Shown piece by piece: positions 1 through 7,708 of a stretch of 35,509 bases of DNA. Below the pieces are notes generated by a model, which saw only the letters and a program-made list of their open reading frames with translations, had not been told where the DNA came from and did no database searches. The DNA is from an uncultured bacterium. GTDB taxonomy: Bacteria > Bacteroidota > Bacteroidia > Bacteroidales > Marinifilaceae. The translations under genes were made by a program, and so were the position numbers. The first letter of the stretch is position 1, and the number at the start of each line of letters is the position of its first letter. The DNA is taken from positions 1-35,509 of the forward strand of contig CAJMSX010000040.1 in assembly GCA_905216195.1 (NCBI GenBank). The letters are read 5' to 3'.

Positions 1-13
1 GTTGATGTTTTAG

Positions 14-1192
14 GTGCATTATGATCTGGCAACTTTCGGAAATCATGATTTCGATTATGGCCAGACCGTTCTCAGGAAACGGATGGAGGAGGCTGAATTC
101 CCTTTTATTTGCGCTAATATACAGGCGGAAGGGAGTGAATTGGGACAGCCTGTAGGGTATGCGGTACTGCAAGAAGGAGGCCTCCGCTTGTGTTTTCTGG
201 GGTTGATTCAGACAAGTGCTGTGTCTCATATTCCTGCAACGAATCCGGAGAATTTAAAAAACATTACTTTTTCCTATTATCAGGAGGCAGCGCGGCGATA
301 TAAAGAGTTGAGAAAAAAATGTGATGCATTCATCGGCCTGACGCATTTGGGTTATACTTCGGATTCTTTGCTGGCTATGGAGATGCCGGAATTGGATGCG
401 ATTATCGGCGGGCATTCCCATACCTTGGTGCGGGAACCGAAACTGATCAATGGGGTTTTGGTCAGTCAGACCGGTTCGAATCTGAAATACGCCGGAATAA
501 CTACGCTGGAATTTAAAGGGAAAAAATTAGTGAATAAAACCTTTCGGGTTGTCAAGCTGGATACCGTTAAGCCTATCGATGCTGAGGTAAAGAAAATGGT
601 GGAAGATTTTTCCAACCGACCGGAGTTTCTGGTAAAGATCGGAACGACTTCCAAAGGATTGAAACATAAGGAAAACGTGGCTTCTTTGATGGCTGATGCC
701 ATGTGTTATGCAGCGGATTGCGATTTCGCTTTCTGTAATAGCGGAGGCGTTCGTTCCAATTCTATTCCCGCCGGAGATATTACGATGGAAAACATGTATA
801 AAATAGAACCTTTCGGGAATTACATCGTTACGCACGAATTGACGTTGGCCGAGATGAAAGAGTTGATATTGAACCGGTTCAACGGGTTGAATAATCCGGA
901 GAAACGTCGTATCGATCTGTTTATTTCCCAAGGAAGATATACCTTGTTGAAAAATGCAGAGGGAGAGGGGATAGATGTCGTTTTTGTGGATAAAGAGGGT
1001 CATAAGTTGCAGGAGGGGCCCCGGAAGTATAAAGTGGGGCTTAGTAATTACGTAAGTACGACTTATGATTTTGCGGGTAAGGGGGAAGGAGAGGATACCG
1101 GAATTTATCTGGTAAATGCGATGGAGAATTTTGTGAAATCCCGGGGGAATGTCGATTACTCCGAGAGGAGGACTTTCATTAATAAAAAGTAG
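14..1192 (+). CDS. 5'-nucleotidase / UshA-family metallophosphoesterase, N-terminus missing (frame broken at window edge)
   Basis: Family role: periplasmic or surface hydrolysis of nucleotides to nucleosides and phosphate by a two-metal metallophosphoesterase domain followed by a 5_nucleotid_C substrate domain. Visible motifs, numbered from GTG 14, are GNHDFDYG (residues 9-16) and GGHSHT (132-137), both metal-site motifs, then the C-terminal domain (about 210-360) with CNSGGVRSN and EPFGNYI. The first metal motif (DxH) lies upstream of the window. GTG 14 is probably not the true start. Just upstream in frame is TAG (11-13), while another frame reads VDVLGAL before a TGA, which is what this family usually carries directly before HYD. 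The frame therefore seems to shift within the first 25 bases, compatible with loss of about 5 nt. Whether this is a pseudogene or a sequencing error at a contig edge cannot be decided. It ends with TAG, 90 bp before the radical SAM gene on the same strand. Confidence 0.85.
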   Translation: MHYDLATFGNHDFDYGQTVLRKRMEEAEFPFICANIQAEGSELGQPVGYAVLQEGGLRLCFLGLIQTSAVSHIPATNPENLKNITFSYYQEAARRYKELRKKCDAFIGLTHLGYTSDSLLAMEMPELDAIIGGHSHTLVREPKLINGVLVSQTGSNLKYAGITTLEFKGKKLVNKTFRVVKLDTVKPIDAEVKKMVEDFSNRPEFLVKIGTTSKGLKHKENVASLMADAMCYAADCDFAFCNSGGVRSNSIPAGDITMENMYKIEPFGNYIVTHELTLAEMKELILNRFNGLNNPEKRRIDLFISQGRYTLLKNAEGEGIDVVFVDKEGHKLQEGPRKYKVGLSNYVSTTYDFAGKGEGEDTGIYLVNAMENFVKSRGNVDYSERRTFINKK

Positions 1193-1282
1193 AATCGACG
1201 GGTGAAACTTATTTATCGTTTATGCGTTAATAGGAAGAATTGAGAGGAAAGACACATAAATGATAAATAAATTTCACGAATA

Positions 1283-2803
1283 ATGAAGACATTCAAAACT
1301 CAGATGCAGGCTTTCGCTATGCGGAAATTGCTCAGTTATGTTGAGAAAGATCCGGAGCAGAATGCGGCGAAGGCATTAAAATGGATAAAAAAGATCGACA
1401 TCGACGGAACTTACGGTTCTTCGTGGGAAACCCTTGCCGAATGCCTCAAGGACCCGCAAAATAACTGGACTCGCCTGGTGATGAAGGCTTATAACGAGTG
1501 GGATCCGTTTGTGAGGAGAAAATTATTCGAAGCATTGATTTGCAACGCTGCTATTATAGGAAACAGCGCCATCAAGATTACCAGTAAAAAATACGGAGTG
1601 AATGTGCCCTGGACCATTTTAATGGACCCGACTTCCAGTTGTAATTTGAAATGTACCGGATGTTGGGCGGCGGAATACGGCCATAAAATGTCTATGGATT
1701 ACGAGACGCTCGACCGGATTATTACCGAGGCCAAGGATTTGGGCGTATATATGTTTATTTTTTCCGGAGGAGAACCCCTGGTACGGAAAAAAGACATTAT
1801 CCGGCTTTGTGAAAAGCACCCGGATTGTTACTTTTTGGCTTTCACCAACGGAACGTTGATCGATGAGGCTTTCGCCGACGAGATGTTAAGAGTGGGGAAT
1901 TTCGCTCCGGCAATCAGCGTAGAAGGGTATGAAGAAGAGACGGATATGCGGAGGGGTAAGGGAACTTACCGGGCGGTCATGAAAGCGATGAAAATATTGA
2001 AAGAAAAGCGGCTGATCTTCGGTATGTCGACCTGTTATCATCGTAAAAACGTCGATGTTGTGGGTTCCTCCGAATACATGGATTATATGATTGAGAAGGG
2101 AGCCGCTTTCGTATGGTATTTTACCTATATGCCTGTCGGAAGCGATGCGATTCCCGAATTGATGGTAACGGCCGAGCAACGGAAATTTATGTATGATCAG
2201 GTTCGCATGTTCCGCCGCACCAAGCCGATTTTTGCTATGGATTTTTGGAACGACGGGGAATACGTAAACGGATGCATTGCCGGAGGACGTTATTATTTCC
2301 ACATTAATGCCAACGGGGATGTCGAACCTTGCGCTTTCATTCACTATTCGAATGTGAATATCAAGAATATGTCTTTACTGGAAGCTTTACGTTCTCCTTT
2401 GTTCAAAGCTTATCAGCAGCGACAGCCTTTTAATAAGAATCATTTACGGCCTTGTCCGCTTTTGGATAATCCGGAAAGTCTGCGCGAAGTGGTTCATGTT
2501 TCGGGAGCTCGTTCTACGGATATGCTGAAACCGGAAAATGTGGATGTTTTAGCTGGGAAATGTACGGAAACTTCCAAGAAATGGGGAGTGGTAGCGGATA
2601 AGATCTGGTATAGTCAACCGGGAAATCAGCAGCAAGCCGGAGGGGAAAATATGAACGGTAATTCGCTTCGCCTGGAAAAAGCGGGAGCGGTGAACGGGGA
2701 GCATCCGCTTTCTCCGAACGGAAACGGTGTATCCCCGAACGAAGAGGTGAAAAAAACGGAAAAATTGAAAGTGGCCGAATCGGTAGAAATCGAAAAGGGT
2801 TAA
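1283..2803 (+). CDS. Radical SAM protein with SPASM-like C-terminal cysteines
   Basis: A radical S-adenosylmethionine enzyme of unknown substrate. The 4Fe-4S motif CNLKCTGC gives Cys120, Cys124 and Cys127, and SGGEPL (161-166) is the SAM-binding GGE motif. After the partial TIM barrel, Cys331, Cys350 (in NGDVEPC) and Cys391 suggest an auxiliary cluster of the SPASM/Twitch kind, as in PqqE/AlbA-like peptide- or protein-modifying enzymes. About 100 residues precede the core and look helical. The last 55 residues (450-506) are rich in N, G, E and K and look disordered. No precursor peptide or partner enzyme is visible nearby, so a RiPP role is not supported. The stop codon overlaps that of the convergent methyltransferase gene. 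The radical SAM assignment is firm; the substrate is unknown. Confidence 0.9.
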   Translation: MKTFKTQMQAFAMRKLLSYVEKDPEQNAAKALKWIKKIDIDGTYGSSWETLAECLKDPQNNWTRLVMKAYNEWDPFVRRKLFEALICNAAIIGNSAIKITSKKYGVNVPWTILMDPTSSCNLKCTGCWAAEYGHKMSMDYETLDRIITEAKDLGVYMFIFSGGEPLVRKKDIIRLCEKHPDCYFLAFTNGTLIDEAFADEMLRVGNFAPAISVEGYEEETDMRRGKGTYRAVMKAMKILKEKRLIFGMSTCYHRKNVDVVGSSEYMDYMIEKGAAFVWYFTYMPVGSDAIPELMVTAEQRKFMYDQVRMFRRTKPIFAMDFWNDGEYVNGCIAGGRYYFHINANGDVEPCAFIHYSNVNIKNMSLLEALRSPLFKAYQQRQPFNKNHLRPCPLLDNPESLREVVHVSGARSTDMLKPENVDVLAGKCTETSKKWGVVADKIWYSQPGNQQQAGGENMNGNSLRLEKAGAVNGEHPLSPNGNGVSPNEEVKKTEKLKVAESVEIEKG

Positions 2804-3996
2804 ATTCTCCGGCATTCGATCCATATACGACGGGCATTACCGATGGTGGTGGCAAATAAATAAATATTTCCTCCTTCGGTAATGCCCGAATTTTTTCTCA
2901 ATTGGGCTACGGTCATGGGAAAATTACGAATAGTAATATTCGCCTGAGGGTATGGGATGTGCATGGATTTTAACTGTTTCCCGGAAAAGCCGAATGTTCG
3001 TACGACCTCAAAGTAGCGTCCGGGAAATTCCCGGACCCAGATTTCGGAGGTATACAAGTGACTGTGGAGGTGTAATTTTTTCAGTCCGTATCGCTGGGCC
3101 GTCAATTTGAAAGCTCCGCTTTTCAGAAGTGCTGCGTTCGGTTCGTATAGATACTTCTCTACCGTGTCGGACAACAGAAGTCCGGCTTCCTTTTCTTCCG
3201 AGGGGAGGAATTCGAATTCTTGTTTATCGCCCTTTCCGGGAAAATTGACGGTTTTTATCCGGGGTTGTGCCGCAGGATAATTCCGGGGGAAAGGTTCCAG
3301 CACAAACAGGATTTCCTTGCATTCGTTCCGGATGGATAAAATGTGAATTTCTGTGGTTTCCGGTAAGAGACGCAGGGTTTCGGTGAGATCCGCCATGGGA
3401 GAAATTTTTACGATGAGGCGTTTCGCTTGTTGGAGAAGAATATCTTTCAGGGACAGGATATCCGGTTCACATTCGCTGAGGGCGAACAAGCGTTTATTGT
3501 TCCCCGATCGTCTGGCCGGGTCGATATAAAAGGTATCCGCCTGTAGGGAGCCGATTTGTTCCCGGGCGTCTCCCTGCAGGACCCGGATGTTGGTCGCCCC
3601 TAACCTCCGGAAATTTTCCTCGGCAGCCCGGCAATACTCTTCCAGGCGCTCGATGTATATCACCTTTTCCGCCGTACGGGAAAAGAAATAAGCATCCACT
3701 CCCAATCCGCCGGTAAGGTCGCATACCTGTTTCCCTTTTATCAGATTTTGTTTATACCGTGCGGTCGTTTCCGAAGAACATTGTTCGGCAGCCAGCCGGG
3801 AGGGAAAGACGATATCGGCCTGAGCAAACCATTCCGGTAATTTTTCCCGCACCTGACGGCGGGCCAGAATCTGGGTGACGGCAAAAGGCATATCGACTCC
3901 CGGATAGTGCCGGGCATTTAACAAAAGTTTATCCGTGTCGTCCGAAAGATGATCGGTCACGAATTTTTTAAACTCGGGAGATAAAGGGTATAACAT
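2800..3996 (-). CDS. THUMP-like class I SAM-dependent methyltransferase (probably RNA)
   Basis: A 398-residue protein with a Rossmann methyltransferase core: SAM-binding motif I is DLTGGLGVD (93-101), an acidic ribose-binding strand follows (YIERLEEYC), and motif IV is DPARR (159-163), the form seen in nucleic-acid methyltransferases. The C-terminal third matches in layout the THUMP-like domain attached to this family in Bacteroidota. An RNA base is the likely substrate, but the target is unknown. The start ATG lies shortly after a perfect TAnnTTTG promoter element at 4019-4026. The last codon overlaps the stop of the convergent radical SAM gene, so no independent terminator can fit between them. 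Confidence 0.85.
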   Translation of the reverse strand: MLYPLSPEFKKFVTDHLSDDTDKLLLNARHYPGVDMPFAVTQILARRQVREKLPEWFAQADIVFPSRLAAEQCSSETTARYKQNLIKGKQVCDLTGGLGVDAYFFSRTAEKVIYIERLEEYCRAAEENFRRLGATNIRVLQGDAREQIGSLQADTFYIDPARRSGNNKRLFALSECEPDILSLKDILLQQAKRLIVKISPMADLTETLRLLPETTEIHILSIRNECKEILFVLEPFPRNYPAAQPRIKTVNFPGKGDKQEFEFLPSEEKEAGLLLSDTVEKYLYEPNAALLKSGAFKLTAQRYGLKKLHLHSHLYTSEIWVREFPGRYFEVVRTFGFSGKQLKSMHIPYPQANITIRNFPMTVAQLRKNSGITEGGNIYLFATTIGNARRIWIECRRI

Positions 3997-4018
3997 TCCG
4001 TTCCGAAATTCGATACCG

Positions 4019-4026
4019 CAAATTTA
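4019..4026 (-). promoter_or_regulatory. -7 promoter element of the methyltransferase gene
   Basis: The minus strand reads TAAATTTG, a perfect match to the Bacteroidetes -7 consensus TAnnTTTG, 22 bp before the methyltransferase ATG. No clear TTG -33 element is visible at the usual distance. It lies in the 65-bp gap after nhaD, so the methyltransferase probably has its own promoter as well as any read-through. Confidence 0.55.
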
Positions 4027-4061
4027 GAAAAAAGAAAATATACCCGAAAGTGTTTTTGTTT

Positions 4062-5471
4062 TCATTGTAAGAGGTAGTAAACCCCTATGCCGGCCAGAAA
4101 GCCGGAAAGAGCCAGCCAGGAGATGTGTTTCATATACCAGATAAAACTGATTTTCTCCAGTCCCATGACGACCACCCCCGCAGCCGATCCGATGATGAGA
4201 ATACTACCTCCCGTTCCGGCGCAATAGGCGAGCAACTCCCAAAATGTACCGTTTTGTACGAAATTGGCCATATAGGCGGGTTCCGGTAAAAGCGAAGCGG
4301 CATGGGGGGTCAGAATAGGATACATTCCCATGGAAGCGGCTACCAGAGGAACATTGTCGATAATGGAAGAAAGGAGACCGATAAGGATACTGACGATATA
4401 AACGTTATGAATTTTCTGATCGAGGAATACGGATAGGTCCTTCAGTATTCCTACAGCTTCGAGAGCTCCGACGGCCATTAAAATGCCGAGGAAAAACAGA
4501 ATGGTCGGAAAATCTACTTTCGATAAAACATAGGGTACCCGGTATTCCGTACCGCCGGCATTCGTTTTTTTACGGTTGTAAAGGAGGTCTATGTATATCC
4601 AGAATAAACTCAGAGAGAGTAATATACCGACAAAGGGAGGTAAATGGGTAACCGATTTGAAAACCGGTACGAATAAGAGACAGGCTATCCCGATGATAAG
4701 GATGAGATTGCGTTCCCGGGGAGAAACCACCGGGGCAGAAGCGGGAATTTCCGGGCCTCCCGCACTCGTTATTTTCCCTTTTAACCCCAGAGAAACCAGT
4801 AAAAGCGGCAAAGCCAGAGAAATGACACAAGGCAGAAAAAGGCTCCGCATAATGTTTCCGGAGGTGACGTTGTCGTTGATCCAGAGCATAATGGTGGTGA
4901 CGTCTCCGATGGGTGTCCAGGCTCCACCGGCATTGGCCGCTATGACGACCATACTTCCGTAAAGCCATCGTTCCTGAGGTTTATCCAGTAATTTTTGTAA
5001 CAGCATAATCATGACAATGGCGGTGGTCATATTATCCAGAACGGCCGACATAAAAAAAGTGAGAAAGGAAATCAGCCACAGTAATTTCTTTTTATTTTTT
5101 GTTTTGATACGGCCGGTAATTCCTGAAAAGCCGCCGTGAATGTCGATGATTTCCACGATAGTCATCGCTCCGAGTAAGTAGAAGAGAATTTCGGAAACAT
5201 TTCCCAACTGATCGATTATCCGCGAATTGACGATGTATTTGATGATTTGCTCCGCCTGACTGAGAGAGGCGTATTCTTTATTGGAATCGATAAATTCCCG
5301 GAAGGAGGTTGCGTCTGCACCGATAACGGTGCCCGAATCCGTAAATATATACAGCGTCCATAAGAACATTCCGAGCAGGAGGGAAACGGCGGCTTTATTT
5401 ATCCGGGTTTTGTTTTCGAGGGCGATGAAGATATAACCCAGAATAAATATAAAAATCATTGCGGTTATCAT
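4062..5471 (-). CDS. nhaD: Na+/H+ antiporter, NhaD type
   Basis: An inner-membrane sodium/proton antiporter of the ion transporter superfamily, exporting Na+ in exchange for H+. The 469-residue protein is hydrophobic throughout, with roughly a dozen membrane segments. It has the paired Asp-Asn re-entrant signatures DNMTT (146-150) and IDNVPLV (371-377), and the conserved motifs AANAGGAWTPIGD (178-190) and GTGGSILIIGSAAG near the end. Length and motif order are normal for NhaD of Bacteroidota. The ATG follows AAAAGGAAAAGT, a purine-rich stretch. The methyltransferase gene follows on the same strand after 65 bp with its own -7 element, so functional coupling is doubtful. Confidence 0.92.
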   Translation of the reverse strand: MITAMIFIFILGYIFIALENKTRINKAAVSLLLGMFLWTLYIFTDSGTVIGADATSFREFIDSNKEYASLSQAEQIIKYIVNSRIIDQLGNVSEILFYLLGAMTIVEIIDIHGGFSGITGRIKTKNKKKLLWLISFLTFFMSAVLDNMTTAIVMIMLLQKLLDKPQERWLYGSMVVIAANAGGAWTPIGDVTTIMLWINDNVTSGNIMRSLFLPCVISLALPLLLVSLGLKGKITSAGGPEIPASAPVVSPRERNLILIIGIACLLFVPVFKSVTHLPPFVGILLSLSLFWIYIDLLYNRKKTNAGGTEYRVPYVLSKVDFPTILFFLGILMAVGALEAVGILKDLSVFLDQKIHNVYIVSILIGLLSSIIDNVPLVAASMGMYPILTPHAASLLPEPAYMANFVQNGTFWELLAYCAGTGGSILIIGSAAGVVVMGLEKISFIWYMKHISWLALSGFLAGIGVYYLLQ

Positions 5472-5550
5472 ACTTTTCCTTTTATCCGGTATGTACGAGG
5501 AGTGAGAAAAAAGCGTTACAATCCGTCTTGCTAAAAAAATAACCGGCTTG

Positions 5551-5581
5551 TTGGCCGATTGTCAAATCATTTGTATATTTG
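5551..5581 (+). promoter_or_regulatory. Bacteroidetes-type promoter
   Basis: TTG at 5551-5553, a 20-bp spacer, then TATATTTG at 5574-5581, which matches the TTG / TAnnTTTG consensus exactly. It directs transcription of the small gene that begins at 5601, giving a leader of only about 13-15 nt. It also argues against the in-frame upstream ATG at 5559, which lies inside the promoter. Confidence 0.75.
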
Positions 5582-5600
5582 TTACGTCATTAAAGGGAAA

Positions 5601-5999
5601 ATGAAACGGACTCTGTTATCCATATTATTTTTGTGGGCGGTGTTCCTTTTTTGGAATACACCGGCAGGAATCGGTGCGTTCGCGATAAACGTTCCGCAAG
5701 CGGAAGTCGTGTCCGGAAATGATAACGGAAACTACGAGGATTTGTTGGAAGTTATTATAGCTACCCGGGCCGCCGATCTTTCTCTTCAGCAAACCAATCC
5801 CTGGAACGGCCAACCTACGTTTCGTCGTACCGGGCCTTATCGTATCGCTCCGGAAAAAACTTTAGCTTACCTTTCTCAGATCACGCGTTTTTCCACTGTT
5901 CTGGCGGGGGAAGACCGGTCGTCCGATTTTCGGGAGTATTTTACCTGCCGGAGGTTATCCGGTTATTATATTTATATGCTTCGTAAGATTATTATTTAG
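5601..5999 (+). CDS. Small exported protein of unknown function
   Basis: I do not recognise this 132-residue protein. It begins with a clear signal-peptide or membrane-anchor segment (residues 3-19, hydrophobic after a KR pair). A mature region follows with PQAEVVSGND, an NPWNGQ turn and a conserved-looking basic and aromatic tail ending RRLSGYYIYMLRKIII. The open frame could start at 5559, but that ATG falls inside a perfect promoter; ATG 5601 is preceded by AAAGGGAAA and is preferred. It stands alone between divergent nhaD and a 200-bp gap, so context offers no function. Confidence 0.65.
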   Translation: MKRTLLSILFLWAVFLFWNTPAGIGAFAINVPQAEVVSGNDNGNYEDLLEVIIATRAADLSLQQTNPWNGQPTFRRTGPYRIAPEKTLAYLSQITRFSTVLAGEDRSSDFREYFTCRRLSGYYIYMLRKIII

Positions 6000-6035
6000 C
6001 CTTTTTTCTTTTTTCTTTCCTTTTTATTATTTTAT

Positions 6036-6098
6036 GTAAAACCGCCCGGTTTACGGTATAGTGTCGTTGTGTGGCTTATCTTCCGGAGTTTCCCGGAA
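6036..6098 (+). other. Two short hairpins in a 200-bp gap
   Basis: Between the two small genes lie an imperfect hairpin at 6036-6054 (GTAAAACC with GGTTTAC around a short loop) and a perfect 6-bp hairpin at 6081-6098 (TTCCGG, CCGGAA, 6-nt loop). Neither is followed by a T-tract, so they are not clear terminators. A pyrimidine-rich tract (6001-6026) precedes them. I see no known riboswitch signature. Confidence 0.3.
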
Positions 6099-6201
6099 GG
6101 AGGCTGAGGAAAAAGGAAAACGCAATGCAGCCGGAAACAGGATTTGTGATGCGGTTGTGAACGACTTTATCAGGAAAACCAGGGCTTAACTAACAATCAT
6201 T

Positions 6202-6732
6202 ATGGCAAAGTATAAAAATTTAGACGAAGATATAGAGATGATTACCAATCGGGAAGTAGTGAAAAAAAATAAGGTATCTATGGGTGCCATAGGCTTTATT
6301 TTATTGGCGGTTTTGTGTATTTTGGGAGGAATGTCTATCGAGGATCCCAATTCTTCGCTTTCTACTTTTCTGTTCACCGCTGCGGTATTTATGGCGATCG
6401 GCGGATTGGTTAAATTTTTTATGGGAAGAAACTGTTATTTTTTCCGTCCTACCGGTAGTAAGATCAATAAGATGATTCTTTATTTTGATCCTCGCGAAAG
6501 CCAGACCTTACAATATTGTATGGAAGAGAAAAAATTCGAGGATTTAAAGAATCTGAAACGTCAGGTCAATACCGGAACGAAGGTGGAAGTGATGGCGGCG
6601 GGCGACCAGAAATTTGCTGCCGTTCAGGTATACGAATATATTCCCTATAATTACGAGGCGGTTACGCCCGTATTTTGTTATTATGGGGACGAAGCCCGGA
6701 ATTTTTTCGGGTTCCTGAAACAGATGCGTTAA
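6202..6732 (+). CDS. Membrane protein of unknown function with two N-terminal helices
   Basis: A 176-residue protein. A short charged cytoplasmic N-terminus precedes two hydrophobic helices (about residues 28-46 and 54-74) separated by a loop with EDPNSS. A soluble domain of about 100 residues follows, starting KFFMGRNCYFFRPTGSK and ending GFLKQMR. I do not recognise the family. Codon use resembles the neighbours and the frame is clean, so it is very likely a real gene. It ends 12 bp before a strong bidirectional hairpin terminator shared with the convergent XRE gene. Confidence 0.75.
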   Translation: MAKYKNLDEDIEMITNREVVKKNKVSMGAIGFILLAVLCILGGMSIEDPNSSLSTFLFTAAVFMAIGGLVKFFMGRNCYFFRPTGSKINKMILYFDPRESQTLQYCMEEKKFEDLKNLKRQVNTGTKVEVMAAGDQKFAAVQVYEYIPYNYEAVTPVFCYYGDEARNFFGFLKQMR

Positions 6733-6744
6733 AAATGGGATGAA

Positions 6745-6777
6745 AAAAGGAAGTGACCGGTTTCGGCACTTCCTTTT
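6745..6777. terminator. Bidirectional intrinsic terminator
   Basis: An 11-bp perfect stem, AAAAGGAAGTG (6745-6755) with CACTTCCTTTT (6767-6777), and an 11-nt loop. The A-rich and T-rich flanks let it work in both directions, between the small membrane-protein gene and the convergent XRE gene. Confidence 0.8.
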
Positions 6778-6850
6778 GATGTGTATCCCTCCGGGCTTTT
6801 CACGTAAGATGGATTCAGCACGGGAGTGTTTTTACCTGTCGTTCCTTTTC

Positions 6851-7231
6851 TCAGGATTGCTGGGAAGGGTAAGGGAGTTTCCCGATCAACTGGGTAATTT
6901 GCTGATCCCTTTCGCGAATACTTTCGGTCTGTTGTTTCAGCAGAAATAATAATTTTTCCACCATTTGTTTGTCCGACATTCCTGTAGGTGCCGGGTTATA
7001 CGGTGCAGCCGGTTCTTCTACCAGATATTGAACCCCTTCTCCGGTAAGCAACCAATTTTTATTTACCCCCAAAAGTTCACAAAGTACGGTTAGCTTCGTG
7101 GAATCCGGCTTGGTTTTCCCTTTGATATAATTGGAAATCGTACTGGCTGAAATGTTGATGGCTTTAGCAATTTTATACTTCGATATCTTTTTCTCTTCGA
7201 TAACGTTTTGTAGTCTTTCCGGAAATCCCAT
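6851..7231 (-). CDS. XRE-family HTH transcriptional regulator
   Basis: A 126-residue DNA-binding protein. Residues 5-66 form a Cro/CI-type helix-turn-helix (KYKIAKAINISASTISNYIK contains helices 2 and 3), ending with the GVNKNWLLTGEG motif of phage-repressor-like regulators in Bacteroidota. A proline-rich linker leads to a C-terminal heptad-like helix (about 85-115, MVEKLLFLLKQQTESI) that could dimerise it. Upstream, 42-81 bp before the ATG, is a 9-bp inverted repeat that could be its own operator. No phage genes flank it, so its targets are unknown. Confidence 0.88.
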   Translation of the reverse strand: MGFPERLQNVIEEKKISKYKIAKAINISASTISNYIKGKTKPDSTKLTVLCELLGVNKNWLLTGEGVQYLVEEPAAPYNPAPTGMSDKQMVEKLLFLLKQQTESIRERDQQITQLIGKLPYPSQQS

Positions 7232-7272
7232 AGTTATTTAGATTTATTTTAAATATCAGTTTTATATGTAAA

Positions 7273-7312
7273 TAATCCAATATTTATTTGCATGTAAAGA
7301 AAAATTGGATTA
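7273..7312. promoter_or_regulatory. Inverted repeat upstream of the XRE gene, candidate operator
   Basis: Perfect 9-bp arms TAATCCAAT (7273-7281) and ATTGGATTA (7304-7312) are separated by 22 bp. The arm centres are 31 bp apart, about three helical turns. The position just upstream of an XRE regulator suggests autoregulation; this is inference. Confidence 0.4.
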
Positions 7313-7653
7313 ATTTTAATGTTTGCTTGTATTCAAATATAATTATAAATGTTAATATTATCAATAATTGTAAGTATTATACTTTTATTATTGTAATGTA
7401 TATATTGATATTCAAAGCGTTGCAATTCATTTTTTATTTATCATAATTGGTATAGGAGGAGCAGACCCAAATAAATTCAAATTTATTTGTCTTTTTTCTG
7501 TCTCTATAACTCTTGAAAATGTACGATGTTTTTCATCCAAAGTTGGATAATAATGGTTTTAGAATTGGTTTGCTGGATGTTGTTTGGATAGGGTGGGGAG
7601 CACTTCCGTGGAATTTTCCCGGGAGATCAGAGACGTTTTTTCAGTTAATTCAC

Positions 7654-7661
7654 TATTTTTG
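7654..7661 (+). promoter_or_regulatory. -7 promoter element of trxB
   Basis: TATTTTTG matches TAnnTTTG exactly and lies 47 bp before the trxB ATG. The -33 region at the right distance is only a T-run without a clean TTG. Confidence 0.55.
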
Positions 7662-7708
7662 CATACGCAGCGCTTTAGCAGGCAGAAAAAATTTAAATTA
7701 TATATTTT

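Larger units (their letters stand above)
7232..7708. other. 477-bp AT-rich intergenic region between XRE gene and trxB
   Basis: No convincing gene. It contains the XRE-proximal inverted repeat, an AT-only stretch around 7313-7440, and a 10-bp palindromic hairpin (CAAATAAATT, 2-nt loop, AATTTATTTG; 7468-7489) followed by TCTTTTTTC that could be a weak plus-strand terminator. It also contains the trxB promoter. A frame running from about 7513 into trxB is a shadow. A small RNA here cannot be excluded. Confidence 0.5.

Noticed and set aside
1283..2803. Radical SAM protein as part of a RiPP pathway
   Set aside because: No short precursor peptide, peptidase or exporter gene is adjacent; the flanking genes are a nucleotidase and a convergent methyltransferase.
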